Of a stretch of DNA of 64,000 nt, positions 28,394-37,407 are shown piece by piece (the stretch's first letter is position 1; the number at the start of each line of letters is the position of its first letter). A program made the position numbers and the translations under genes. The notes beneath the pieces were generated by a model that worked only from the letters and a program-made list of their open reading frames with translations, was not told the DNA's origin and did no database searches. The DNA is from Salinicoccus kekensis. Its GTDB lineage: Bacteria; Bacillota; Bacilli; Staphylococcales; Salinicoccaceae. The stretch covers positions 124,001 through 188,000 of the forward strand of contig NZ_OBQF01000002.1 in assembly GCF_900220995.1 (NCBI RefSeq), read 5' to 3'.

Positions 28394-29758
28394 TTAATAG
28401 ATGATGTGTGCAATGATCGCAATGATCGGCATCGCGATGATCGTCCTTTCAATGAATATGAGCAGCAGCGTCCAGAAGTTCGCCGGCATTTTCGAAATGA
28501 TGATCAGCGTCGCCATCTCGGTCAGATAGATGATCTGCACGAGTGACAGTGCTGCGATGAAGAAGCGTGTAATTTCCGCTTCAATGCCCGTGGCGAGCAC
28601 GGCCGGGATGAACATGTCGATGAATCCTGTGATCGTCGCCGGTGCTGCAGCTTCGGCCTCAGGGATGCGCAGGAACTCCAGCACATACACCATCGGCTGA
28701 GAAATGATATTGAAGACAGGCGTGAATTCGGCAATGATCAAAGCGATCGTACCGATCGCCATGACCTGAGGAATCAGGACGAACGAGATGTCCACAAATA
28801 CTTCATAACCCTGCTTCAGCTGTTGCTTGAACGAACCGGACTTTGCAGCGCGGTCCACACCCTGCTCAAGCGCCCATTTGAATACAGATTTGTTTTCAGG
28901 CACCGTCTCAGTGTAATGGTTCTCCACTGCGAAAGTGTCAGGTATCCTTGAAATCGGCGGGATCCTCGGGATGATGATCGCACAGATGATGCCTGTGATG
29001 ACGATCGTCAGATAAAGCAGCGGGAAGACATGGTCCACTTCCAGCATGCGCGCAATGACCAGACAGAACGGCAGTGATACCGCCGAGAAGTTCGTCGCGA
29101 TCGCGACCGCTTCCCTCCCCGTGTAGAAGCCGCGCCCGTACTGTTCACGGGTCAGCACGACACCGACGTTGACGTTGCCGATCCATGAAGCAAGCAGGTC
29201 GATCGCAGACCTGCCGGGCAGCGTGAACAGCGGCTTGATCAGTTTTCTGAGCAGTGTGCCCGTGAATTCCATGATGCCGAAGTTGATCAGGTACGGCATC
29301 AGGAACGATGCAACAAGGAACCACATGATCAAAGTCGTGAGAAGGCCGAGCATCGTCCCGCCGGTCACATCGGAGTACACCGCTTCAATCCCGGTCTGAA
29401 AGTACGTCATCAGGATGACGACCATACCGATGACCCTAACTATGAGCCAGAGCAGATTCGTATTAAAGAGCGAATTCAGCATCCGCGACGAGGTGATGAA
29501 ATTTGGCTTGAAGAAATATGTAATGACGGATAATACAGTTGAAACGATGATGACGAGCGTGATGACGGTCGGCAGGAAATCAGCGAATAAATCGATGAAG
29601 AATTCAGTGATGACGCCGAGCAGTATGTTGAAGTTGCCATCCGCATCAGTGATCGGCACCAGGAAGATGAGTATGCCGAACAATGAAGGCAGCAGGAACC
29701 TCAGCAGACTTTTCGTGGTGATCCTGCTGTCTGCGGGATTTTTATCAGGTTCGTTCAT
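28394..29758 (-). CDS. YjiH family membrane protein (nucleoside-recognition/Gate domain)
   Basis: About 454 residues with roughly 10-11 hydrophobic helices. The middle part (LPGRSAIDLLASWIGNVNVGVVLTREQY) carries the Gate/nucleoside-recognition signature of the YjiH family. Function is not established; transport or sensing is assumed. GGAGGT seven bases before ATG 29758 fixes the start, so the 14 upstream codons in frame are not part of the protein. Confidence 0.83.
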   Translation of the reverse strand: MNEPDKNPADSRITTKSLLRFLLPSLFGILIFLVPITDADGNFNILLGVITEFFIDLFADFLPTVITLVIIVSTVLSVITYFFKPNFITSSRMLNSLFNTNLLWLIVRVIGMVVILMTYFQTGIEAVYSDVTGGTMLGLLTTLIMWFLVASFLMPYLINFGIMEFTGTLLRKLIKPLFTLPGRSAIDLLASWIGNVNVGVVLTREQYGRGFYTGREAVAIATNFSAVSLPFCLVIARMLEVDHVFPLLYLTIVITGIICAIIIPRIPPISRIPDTFAVENHYTETVPENKSVFKWALEQGVDRAAKSGSFKQQLKQGYEVFVDISFVLIPQVMAIGTIALIIAEFTPVFNIISQPMVYVLEFLRIPEAEAAAPATITGFIDMFIPAVLATGIEAEITRFFIAALSLVQIIYLTEMATLIIISKMPANFWTLLLIFIERTIIAMPIIAIIAHIIY

Positions 29759-29959
29759 AATGAAGACCTCCGTTCTTATGTGGGACATGATTTTATTCAA
29801 TTTTATTAAAAATACTTAATAATTATACATTATTTATAATGGATATGTAAAGAGGTTTTTCAGCATCGGCGAAATGTGGATGAACTTGTTAAGTTTTTAC
29901 AGGTGCGTTAACATGGATAAGTATGAAGTTTACCGGGTGTAAATTTATCTTCATATATA

Positions 29960-29974
29960 TTGTAAGCGGTGTCA
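29960..29974. promoter_or_regulatory. Candidate CcpA cre site upstream of ykvI-like gene
   Basis: TTGTAAGCGGTGTCA matches the catabolite-response consensus WTGNAANCGNWNNCW at every defined position. It lies 65-79 bp before the YkvI-type start and could repress it during growth on preferred sugars. Confidence 0.5.
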
Positions 29975-30038
29975 ATCATTATTTTCACCCCCCGGATCAT
30001 TTCATATCATCAAGTCCAATCTTTCAGGAGAGTGTAAA

Positions 30039-31103
30039 ATGAAGAACACCTTAAGAGTTGCCGGCGTCTACATCGGAGCCATCATCGGGGCCGGCTATGC
30101 TTCAGGACAGGAAGTCCTCCAATTCTTTACGAGCTCGGGATGGATCGGCACCATCGGTGCAATCATCACGATGATCCTCTATCCCCTGCTTGGATACTAC
30201 TTGATAGTGCTCGGGGATAAATTGAAAGCGACATCCCATAAGCGGGCACTCTATCATATTACGGGCAGATACATCGGCCCGGTCATAGATATTCTGATCG
30301 TATTCTTTTTATTCGGCGTCGCGGTCGTGATGGTCGCGGGGGCGGGCTCACTCGTCTCACAGCAGTTCGGGATTCCGGCAATCATTGGCAACATTGTTTT
30401 GACGCTGCTTGTGATGCTCGTGATGACGCTCGGTCTCAACAGGATCGTCACGGTCATCAGCTGGATCACACCGTTCGCATTCCTGCTCGTCATCATCATC
30501 GCAATTTACTCTGTCACAACGAGCAGTACGGACATTGCGACGCTTGAAAGTGTCGCGACACAGCAGCTCGCCGCTTCACCCCATTGGTTCCTGAGCGCGC
30601 TGCTCCATGTATCGTTCAACATCGTCATCGCCTTCGGCATCATGATGATGATCGGGGCGAATGAAAAGGATAAAGTCTCCGCCAAGCGCGGCGCAGTCCT
30701 CGGCGGCATCGTCCTCGGACTCATCGCGCTGATCATCAACCTTGCGGTGTATGCGAACATCGATGTGCTGCAGTATGCGGAAATGCCGATGCTGCTGCTT
30801 GCAGACCAGTTCCATCCGGTGCTCGGCGCACTGATGGGCCTCGCCCTGTTCGGGATGATACTGAGCACGGCAGTCCCGTGCCTCTACACCGTCGGCGCAC
30901 GCTTCATCCAGGCAGATACAAGGAATTTCAAGATCGGCGTCGTTATTTTAAGCATCGCTGCGTTCTCACTCAGCTTCATAGGATTCACCGAACTTGTGAA
31001 CACCGTATACCCGCTGCAGGGCTATGTAGGATTTGTCCTCCTTGCAGGACTCCTCGTCAATGTCATCAGGACGAGGGGTCGGACCGAGCAGGCATTGCTC
31101 TGA
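30039..31103 (+). CDS. YkvI-like APC/NSS-related membrane transporter
   Basis: 354 residues with about 10 helices. The N-terminal VAGVYIGAIIGAGYASGQEVLQFF is diagnostic of the YkvI family (LeuT-fold, amino-acid-transporter related); the GAGxASGQE segment is the unwound substrate/ion helix. Substrate unknown. TCAGGAGAG precedes the ATG. Preceded by a cre-like site and followed by a terminator. Confidence 0.87.
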   Translation: MKNTLRVAGVYIGAIIGAGYASGQEVLQFFTSSGWIGTIGAIITMILYPLLGYYLIVLGDKLKATSHKRALYHITGRYIGPVIDILIVFFLFGVAVVMVAGAGSLVSQQFGIPAIIGNIVLTLLVMLVMTLGLNRIVTVISWITPFAFLLVIIIAIYSVTTSSTDIATLESVATQQLAASPHWFLSALLHVSFNIVIAFGIMMMIGANEKDKVSAKRGAVLGGIVLGLIALIINLAVYANIDVLQYAEMPMLLLADQFHPVLGALMGLALFGMILSTAVPCLYTVGARFIQADTRNFKIGVVILSIAAFSLSFIGFTELVNTVYPLQGYVGFVLLAGLLVNVIRTRGRTEQALL

Positions 31104-31149
31104 CCTTCTAATGAACAAAGTGACTTTTAAACTTGATTTTTTATAATAA

Positions 31150-31185
31150 AATACCCTCTGAAATATATATTTCAGAGGGTATTAT
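31150..31185. terminator. Bidirectional intrinsic terminator
   Basis: AATACCCTCTGAAAT / ATTTCAGAGGGTATT long stem, between convergent YkvI and reductase genes. Confidence 0.9.
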
Positions 31186-31210
31186 TGTGGGTTTGAGAGT
31201 CTGTTGCGAC

Positions 31211-31933
31211 TTAGGATTTATAAACTTTCCTGTTAAGTTCTACGACATCATCATGCGTCGCATCAGCCGGGAAGTTTTCAATCACTTTGTCCCTGAGCAG
31301 AGGTGCTCTCTCTTTATCTGCCTTTTCCAATGCTTCAGTCAGCTCTTCTTTTGTCAGCTCCGTGCAGTATGCAGGCGTCCCCGGCTGCTGTCTCCAGGAT
31401 TCCTCCAGACTGCCGCTGTCCACCGTATCGAAGCCGAGTTCATCCACCAGATCCATGACAATCTTCTTCTGCGACAGATCATCACCAGCCACCGTCATGG
31501 CAATACGGTCCTCTGCCCCTTCCGGTTTTCCTTTGGATTCCAAAGTATGGGCGACCATATTGCTGAATGCCTTGATGATTGGGCGCCCGAGCTGTTCTGC
31601 AACCCAGATGCTCTCCACCTTCCCCTGCTCAAGTTCGGTGATCTCACCGTCACGGAAAGGATAATAATTGGATGTATCAATGACTATGATGTCTTCATCG
31701 GCATTATTTACGATTCCCCGAATATCCGGAATCACATGGAGTGGGAGTGAAATGATCAGTACATCAATATCTGTGGTGACATCCTCCACTTCCACAGCCG
31801 TCCCCGCAAAATCTTTACCTTCCAGACGCTGTATATTACGGACATCCGCAATTTTCACATCATGACCCTTTTCAACTAATTTTTTAGAAATATTGGACCC
31901 AATCGGTCCTGCACCCATTATTCCAAACTTCAT
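31211..31933 (-). CDS. F420-dependent-NADP-reductase-like NAD(P)-binding oxidoreductase
   Basis: 240 residues. The N-terminal Rossmann motif is GIMGAGPIGSNISKKL (3-18), followed by ISLPLHVIPDI and the conserved KAFSNM near 120-125, typical of 'NADPH-dependent F420 reductase' homologues. In Bacillota without F420 these probably reduce other substrates. AGGAGGAAC eight bases upstream fixes ATG 31933. Follows the frameshifted SDR by 22 bp in a three-gene minus-strand operon divergent from tetR. Confidence 0.85.
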   Translation of the reverse strand: MKFGIMGAGPIGSNISKKLVEKGHDVKIADVRNIQRLEGKDFAGTAVEVEDVTTDIDVLIISLPLHVIPDIRGIVNNADEDIIVIDTSNYYPFRDGEITELEQGKVESIWVAEQLGRPIIKAFSNMVAHTLESKGKPEGAEDRIAMTVAGDDLSQKKIVMDLVDELGFDTVDSGSLEESWRQQPGTPAYCTELTKEELTEALEKADKERAPLLRDKVIENFPADATHDDVVELNRKVYKS

Positions 31934-31955
31934 TTCTGTTCCTCCTGATAATCTT

Positions 31956-32725
31956 TTACCTTGTCGATGTTGCGCCGCCGTCAATGACGAATTCACTGCC
32001 TGTGGCAAACTTCGATTCATCGGAAGCCAGGAACACCACCATATATGCGAGATCTTCAGGCTCACCTGTATGCGGTGGCAGCGGGAAGTTCGCTTTTACG
32101 GTTTCCTTCAGTTCCGGGTATTCCTCGAATGATTTCTCAACCATAGGCGTATTGATCACACCCGGGTGTACGGAATTCACACGGATCTTATCTTCCGCCA
32201 ATATTTTTGCAGCGTGCTTGGTCATTGACCGCACTGCGCCTTTCGAAGCACTGTATGCCACATCATGACCGTCAGGCGCACCACCGACGATGCCCCCAAT
32301 CGACGACATATTGATGATCGATCCCCTACCATTTTCTGCATCTCGGGTATGACCGTCTGCATGCCGAGGAATACACTGGTCGCATTGATTGTAAGAACTT
32401 TATTCCACTCATCCAATGTCGCTTCTTTGACATTTTTCCCAATCTGAATGGCGGCATTATTCACCAGTACGTCGACCTTGCCGTATTTTTCAACAGCTTC
32501 ATCGACGACATTTTTCCATTCCTCAGATGAAGAAACATCCACCTTTACAGCAATCGCATCACCGCCATGAGCTTTGATGCCCTCCACGCCTTCCTGAAGA
32601 AGTTCATCCTGAATATCCGCAGCGACAACTTTGGCACCCTCTTTGGCAAACACCTGGGCCATCGTCAGGCCCATGCCGCCTGCCGCACCTGTAATGATTG
32701 CAACTTTTCCATCTAATCTCGCCAT
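31956..32725 (-). pseudogene. Short-chain dehydrogenase/reductase interrupted by a single-base frameshift
   Basis: Classical SDR of about 256 residues split into two frames. The upstream part (32725 to about 32330) has the NAD-binding GAAGGMGLTMA, NNAA and the first half. The downstream part (about 32330 to 31956) carries INMSSIGG, the catalytic YSASK and the C-terminus. Adding one A to the four-A run at 32332-32335 (minus strand AAAA to AAAAA) restores the expected reading NGRGSIINMSS. Either a true inactivating mutation, a phase-variable homopolymer tract or an assembly error. Surrounding genes are intact. Confidence 0.9.
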
Positions 32726-32780
32726 TTCATTTCCTCCATTATATGAGATTTTTTGAATACTCTATATACCTTCGCTTAAA

Positions 32781-33539
32781 TCACTTATTTATAGTGGCTC
32801 TTGCACCATCCACCACATAGTCCGATCCACTGACATAGCTTGCTTTATCAGAAGCTAAAAATACAATGACTTCGGAAACTTCTTCCGGCTGTGCAAAACG
32901 CTGCATTGGAAGCAGGTTTTGAGACACATCATCAATTTGTTCCTTAGTGAGTGTGGCTTCCGCCATTGGTGTGAGTATCGCTCCCGGAAGAACGGCATTC
33001 ACCCTGATATTTTTATCCGCAAATTCATATGCTGCCTGTTTCGTGAGTCCTCTGATCGCAAATTTTGATGCCGTATAAGCCGGGTTGACTGTAATGTCAT
33101 GCCTCAATCCCGCAAGTGAAGATATGTTTATGATGGAGCCTTCATTCTTTTCGATCATCGTCGGCAGAACTGCCCTCATGCCATAGAATATGCCATTCTG
33201 GTTAATGTCGATTATCTTTTTATACAAGTCCTCTTCTATATCCAGAAGTCCGGTAATTGCACCTGCAAGTCCTGCATTATTCACCAATATATCAATGGTT
33301 CCAAACGCTTCTTTAGCCTCTTGTACCACTCTCTCCCAGCTGTCCGGATCTGTAACATCCAACTCGGCAAAGACAGCCTGATCGCCGCCGATTTCTTTTG
33401 CCACTCTTTCTCCGTTTTCCGCATCAAGATCCCCGATTACAACTTTCGCACCTTCTTCAGCAAGTTTTCTGGAATGAAACTCTCCCATGCCTTTCGCTCC
33501 GCCGGTGATTATCGCTACTTTGCCGTCTAATAGTCCCAT
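32781..33539 (-). CDS. Short-chain dehydrogenase/reductase
   Basis: 252 residues, classical SDR. Cofactor motif GGAKGMGEFHS (near 12-22), NNAG near 87, catalytic Ser in IINISSLAG and YTASK near 152-156, C-terminal SGSDYVVDG. Substrate unknown. Start at ATG 33539 with GGAGGA upstream; the 19 codons before it are not supported. First gene of the SDR operon, divergent from the TetR regulator. Confidence 0.92.
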   Translation of the reverse strand: MGLLDGKVAIITGGAKGMGEFHSRKLAEEGAKVVIGDLDAENGERVAKEIGGDQAVFAELDVTDPDSWERVVQEAKEAFGTIDILVNNAGLAGAITGLLDIEEDLYKKIIDINQNGIFYGMRAVLPTMIEKNEGSIINISSLAGLRHDITVNPAYTASKFAIRGLTKQAAYEFADKNIRVNAVLPGAILTPMAEATLTKEQIDDVSQNLLPMQRFAQPEEVSEVIVFLASDKASYVSGSDYVVDGARATINK

Positions 33540-33602
33540 TATTATTCCTCCTGTATACTGTGATGCATTTGATGGAAACTTTGATAATGCTTTCATATAT
33601 AA

Positions 33603-33665
33603 TGATAGTTATTATCAATCACACCCTCAATAAGCAGGGGTGATGGATGTGTTGAGCACTCGACA
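33603..33665. promoter_or_regulatory. Candidate TetR operators between SDR operon and tetR
   Basis: Two dyads lie between the divergent genes. TGATA-GTTAT-TATCA (33603-33617) has perfect arms and lies in the likely promoter of the SDR operon. TGTTGAG-CA-CTCGACA (33650-33665) matches at 6 of 7 arm positions, close to the tetR start. Either could be the operator of the adjacent TetR protein. Confidence 0.5.
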
Positions 33666-33715
33666 AACAGAGCCGCTTTGTTTACCATATATGTGTATAA
33701 ACGGAGGAAAACCGA

Positions 33716-34351
33716 TTGGAGCTGAATGATATAAATCGACAGATGAAAAAGAAGCAATTGACAGAACAGTTGCTGAAAAGCGCTTTTGTAGATCTTATTC
33801 TGGAAAACGACGGTGCCGATGCCATCACTGTCAGCGAAATCACCGACAGGGCCGATTTCAACAGGGGCACTTTCTATATCCATTACCAGAATAAATCAGA
33901 TTTACTGGAAGCATTATATGAGGATGCCATCGGAGGTATACACCAGTCCATCAGGCAGCCGTACAAAGATATGGATAAAGTTCTTGTGGATGGGGTCATC
34001 CCTTCCAATGAACTTATATTTGAATATATTGAAGCGAACAAAAAATTGTTTAAAGCCCTGGATCTTATTGAAGGTGATCAGGATATCTACAGACGCCTTG
34101 AGTCCTTCTTATGGAATCTGTTCAGTAAAGAGATTTATGTAGAGCGTGAATCGGACACCGGGGAAACCGAATACGAACTTTTCCTCAGCTTCCAGCTGCA
34201 CGCTACTGTCGGCGTTCTAAAATACTGGATCAAAAGTGACTTCATATTTTCAACAGAAGTCATGAATGAACAATTGACCTCATTTTATACCGATAAAGTG
34301 ATTGCCTTGCATTTTAATGGTCACAACCTTGATGAAGATCAGCAGAAATGA
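33716..34351 (+). CDS. TetR family transcriptional regulator
   Basis: 211 residues: N-terminal TetR helix-turn-helix (about 15-65, with ITVSEITDRADFNRGTFYIHYQNKSDLLEAL) and a C-terminal ligand/dimer domain. Start is TTG at 33716 with GGAGGAAA six bases upstream. Divergent from the SDR cluster, which it most likely represses, probably with a carbonyl compound as inducer (inference). Confidence 0.9.
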   Translation: MELNDINRQMKKKQLTEQLLKSAFVDLILENDGADAITVSEITDRADFNRGTFYIHYQNKSDLLEALYEDAIGGIHQSIRQPYKDMDKVLVDGVIPSNELIFEYIEANKKLFKALDLIEGDQDIYRRLESFLWNLFSKEIYVERESDTGETEYELFLSFQLHATVGVLKYWIKSDFIFSTEVMNEQLTSFYTDKVIALHFNGHNLDEDQQK

Positions 34352-34355
34352 AAAT

Positions 34356-34394
34356 GGACGACACTCATCAGAATGGTGTCGTCCGTTTCTTATT
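34356..34394 (+). terminator. Hairpin terminator after tetR
   Basis: GGACGACAC (34356-34364) pairs with GTGTCGTCC (34376-34384), followed by a weak GTTTCTTATT tract. Confidence 0.7.
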
Positions 34395-34422
34395 ATTGAG
34401 GATTTTGTGTTTTTGAATGCCT

Positions 34423-35589
34423 CTACCCCGCTCTCGTCGTAAAGTCGACGAGAGCTTTTATTCCTGTCCTGATGCTTTTCTCAGAAAATATGATTTCCGG
34501 GCTGTGGAGTGAATAGCCGCTTTCCTCCACGTCTTCCATGCGTGTGCCGATGCGGAATGCTGCACCGACATATTCGTCCAGATAGAAGGAGAAGTCTTCC
34601 GATCCCATGGATGGTTCCTTCAGTTTGTGATAGACGGATTCATCCTCACCTGCGTTGACGAATTCCTCCACGACTTCAGGGGTGTTGATGAGTGGCGGGC
34701 AGTAGTTCTTAAATTCGATTTCATAATCCGCCCCGACCATGGCAGTGACTTCTTTAATGTACTTCTCCATGATTTCCCGTGCGTCCTTGATGGATTCCTC
34801 GGAGAAGCTCCTCATCGTTCCGCCGAATGTACATACGTCGGGGATTACGTTATTCCTTTCACCGGCGTGGATCTGCCCGATCGTCATGACGAGGGGCGTT
34901 GCCGGGTTGTTGTACCTCGATACGATTGCCTGGATAAAGTGGATGATGTCCGCAGCCAGATACACCGGGTCCGCCGTCTTATGCGGGTGTGCGGCGTGTC
35001 CGCCTTTTGCCTTCAGCTTGACGTTGAAGCTCTGGGCACCGGCACAGAACTGCTCATCCCTGTAACCGACGAGTCCTTCATTCAAGTTCGGCCACGTGTG
35101 GTACATGACGATTTTATCGACGGGCACTTCCAGGCGCTTCAGTTCTTCCTTGATGTATTTGGCACCTTTCAGTATCTCTTCCGCCGGCTGGAATATGAAG
35201 ACGATATTGTATTTAAGATCGTCATATAATTCATCGATGACTTTGGCGAAGCCGTAAAGGATGCTTGAATGGATATCATGTCCGCATGCATGCATCCTGC
35301 CGTCGATTTCAGATTTGAATTCAAGGTCCGTCTCCTCTTCGATCGGCAGCGCATCGATGTCCGCCCTCACGCCGACATATTCATAATCCGGGTCCTTTTC
35401 CAGCACGCCGATTGCACCGGTATCCTCACTCAACTCGTAAAATTTTATTTTCGTATCCTCAAGTCCGTTCACTATCATATCAGTCGTCTCGAATTCCTTG
35501 AAGCTCAGTTCCGGCTTTTTATGCAGCCGTCTTCTGAAGTTGACGATATGATCAAGATGCTTATCGATCACTTCTTCTTTTACAGACAT
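34423..35589 (-). CDS. M20 family amidohydrolase (aminoacylase/IAA-amino-acid-hydrolase type)
   Basis: 388 residues, M20D metallohydrolase. Metal-site motifs are HACGHDIHSSILYG, QPAEEILKGAK and a late GSEDFSFYLD, plus the HTWPNLNEG substrate region. Members remove N-acyl groups from amino acids; substrate not predictable. ATG 35589 follows AAGGATTG; the 62 codons upstream in frame are not coding. Divergent from the acetamidase with 166 bp between them. Confidence 0.9.
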   Translation of the reverse strand: MSVKEEVIDKHLDHIVNFRRRLHKKPELSFKEFETTDMIVNGLEDTKIKFYELSEDTGAIGVLEKDPDYEYVGVRADIDALPIEEETDLEFKSEIDGRMHACGHDIHSSILYGFAKVIDELYDDLKYNIVFIFQPAEEILKGAKYIKEELKRLEVPVDKIVMYHTWPNLNEGLVGYRDEQFCAGAQSFNVKLKAKGGHAAHPHKTADPVYLAADIIHFIQAIVSRYNNPATPLVMTIGQIHAGERNNVIPDVCTFGGTMRSFSEESIKDAREIMEKYIKEVTAMVGADYEIEFKNYCPPLINTPEVVEEFVNAGEDESVYHKLKEPSMGSEDFSFYLDEYVGAAFRIGTRMEDVEESGYSLHSPEIIFSEKSIRTGIKALVDFTTRAG

Positions 35590-35755
35590 GTTTTCAATCC
35601 TTTCCTTACTATGCGATTTATTGAAATGATGTCGTCTAGTATTACTGTAACCGATTGAGCATATGTTAAACCTTGAAATTCCCACCGGAGCGTCGTTCAT
35701 TGATGATTTACAGGGGTTTTTGGAATATAATGAAAGATAAGAGGAGCTGATAAGA

Positions 35756-37057
35756 ATGAGTAACCATGATTTCAAGCAAACCGTTTACGTCGACCAGTTC
35801 ACCGATGGCACACTCGACCCGAATATTGAAATGTCTTATCATGTCAAAAACAACGGCACGATCGTCGCCAATACGGCACCGGGCTGTTGGGGTCCGATGA
35901 TCACCCCGGAATTGAAAGGCGGCCATGAGGTCACCCGGCCGGTCTATGTCGAAGGGGCTGAAGTCGGTGATGCGATCGCGATCAAGATCAACTCGATCCG
36001 CGTGACATCCATCGCGACCGCTTCCGGACATGACCGTCCGATGGAAGGCAGATTCACGGGCGACCCGTTCGTCGCAGGCATATGTCCGAACTGCGGAGCT
36101 AAAAACCCGAAGACCGTCATTAAAGGAATCGGCCAGGGTGCCGTCCGGTGCGCGGAATGTGATGAAGATGTCACGCCGTTCACTTTCACCAATGCCTATA
36201 CGATGGCCTTCAACAAGGAGCGGTCGCTCGGCATCGCCCTGAACCGGGAAGCGGCGGAACGGATCGCGCATAAATCGAAGGATTACATGTGCACGCCGGA
36301 AAATTCCATCCAGAACCCGGTCGTCACATTCGCCCCGCACGATATCGTCGGTGCGGTCGCCCGGGTCATCCCGTTTCTCGGCCAGCTCGGCACGACGCCT
36401 GCTAGCCCTTTCCCGGACTCCCATAATGCCGGGGACTTCGGGCAGTTCCTGCTCGATGCGCCGCATGACTATGTGAAGACCGTCGAAGAACTTGAAGATC
36501 GGACGGATGGCCATATGGACATCAACAGGGTACGTGAAGGCACGGTCCTGATCTGCCCGGTCAAAGTCCCGGGCGGCGGCGTCTACCTCGGTGATATGCA
36601 CGCCATGCAGGGGAACGGTGAAATCGCGGGGCATACGACCGATGTCGCCGGTGTCGTCGATCTCAGCGTGAGCGTCATCAAAGATTTGAAGGTCGAGGGG
36701 CCGATACTTCTGCCGTTGAAGGAAGATCTGCCCGCGGTCGCAAAACCGTATACGGAGGAGGAAATGGAAAAAGCCCAGATGCTCGCTGAACAATGGGGCG
36801 TCGAGCGGATCGAGGAATCTTATCCGCTGTCCTTCATCGGCACCGGTGCGACATTGAACGATGCCACCCAGAATGGGCTTGAGCGCGCAGCGAAACTGTT
36901 GGATATAGAAGTGCCGGAAGTGATGAACCGCGCGACGATCACCGGCTCGATCGACATTGGCCGGAATCCGGGCGTCGTCACCGTGACTTTCCTTGTGCCG
37001 AAGGAGATGCTCCGGAGGATCAGGCTCGATCAGCTGACGAAGCGGCATTATGCTTAA
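35756..37057 (+). CDS. Acetamidase/formamidase family protein
   Basis: 433 residues, FmdA_AmdA family, which hydrolyses short amides to ammonia and the acid. Seen are the N-terminal beta-rich domain with GCWGPMITPELKGG, the catalytic region VPGGGVYLGDMHAMQGNGEIAGHTTDV (about 275-300) and a C-terminal acidic helix. Unusual for a simple amidase is a CPNCG...CAEC pair near residues 109-133, which looks like an inserted zinc ribbon. GAGGAGCTGATAAGA is the ribosome site. A single-gene unit and a nitrogen-source function like other amidohydrolases in the window. Confidence 0.9.
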   Translation: MSNHDFKQTVYVDQFTDGTLDPNIEMSYHVKNNGTIVANTAPGCWGPMITPELKGGHEVTRPVYVEGAEVGDAIAIKINSIRVTSIATASGHDRPMEGRFTGDPFVAGICPNCGAKNPKTVIKGIGQGAVRCAECDEDVTPFTFTNAYTMAFNKERSLGIALNREAAERIAHKSKDYMCTPENSIQNPVVTFAPHDIVGAVARVIPFLGQLGTTPASPFPDSHNAGDFGQFLLDAPHDYVKTVEELEDRTDGHMDINRVREGTVLICPVKVPGGGVYLGDMHAMQGNGEIAGHTTDVAGVVDLSVSVIKDLKVEGPILLPLKEDLPAVAKPYTEEEMEKAQMLAEQWGVERIEESYPLSFIGTGATLNDATQNGLERAAKLLDIEVPEVMNRATITGSIDIGRNPGVVTVTFLVPKEMLRRIRLDQLTKRHYA

Positions 37058-37065
37058 GTCATCAG

Positions 37066-37106
37066 ACGGATGGATTTCCCCTTTGTGGGATTTCCATCCG
37101 TTTTTC
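37066..37106 (+). terminator. Terminator of the acetamidase gene
   Basis: ACGGATGGA...CCC pairs with GGG...TCCATCCGT, followed by TTTTT. Its 3' arm coincides with the first element of the 51-bp repeat array. Confidence 0.8.
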
Positions 37107-37398
37107 TTATTGAATAAAGGACACTTCTGATGGCGAGAGCGGCTCCATTCGGAATCCGGACTCAGATCCAGACGGCGCTCACCCGCCACCGCAGGCTGTC
37201 AGGAAATCAGCGGAGAAAACGGATGGAGGCGGAGAAGTCTTTGCCTCCGTCTGATTTTTAGTAAGCTATCCGGACGGCACCTGGGAACTCTTTGCGTCTG
37301 TCCTATTACACAGGAGATATCCGGACGGAAGCCGCGGGTTCTTTATTCCCATCACGTTTCCGCAAAAAAATCCGGACAGGGGACCCTGTCCGGATTTC
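37093..37398. repeat. Tandem 51-bp stem-loop repeat array A
   Basis: Six imperfect units start at 37093, 37144, 37195, 37246, 37297 and 37348, spacing exactly 51 bp. Each opens with a TCTGTC-like element (TCCATC, TCCATT, GCTGTC, TCCGTC, TCTGTC, CCCATC) and in most units a TCCGGACGGA-like element follows about 24 bp later, giving a hairpin of about 33 nt. Sequence between units is degenerate but the spacing is not. Lies between convergent genes. The same consensus forms array B at 54.6-54.9 kb. Confidence 0.88.
37364..37397 (-). terminator. Terminator of the AhpD-like gene, made from the last repeat unit
   Basis: TCCGGACAGGG / CCCTGTCCGGA stem flanked on the minus-strand 3' side by seven T residues. 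It falls inside the last 51-bp unit of array A. Confidence 0.9.
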
Positions 37399-37407
37399 AT
37401 CACTATA

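Noticed and set aside
35708-37189. Long 493-codon open frame opposite the acetamidase gene
   Set aside because: Arginine/aspartate-rich antisense frame in GC-rich coding DNA; no ribosome site, and it lies wholly opposite a well-recognised enzyme.
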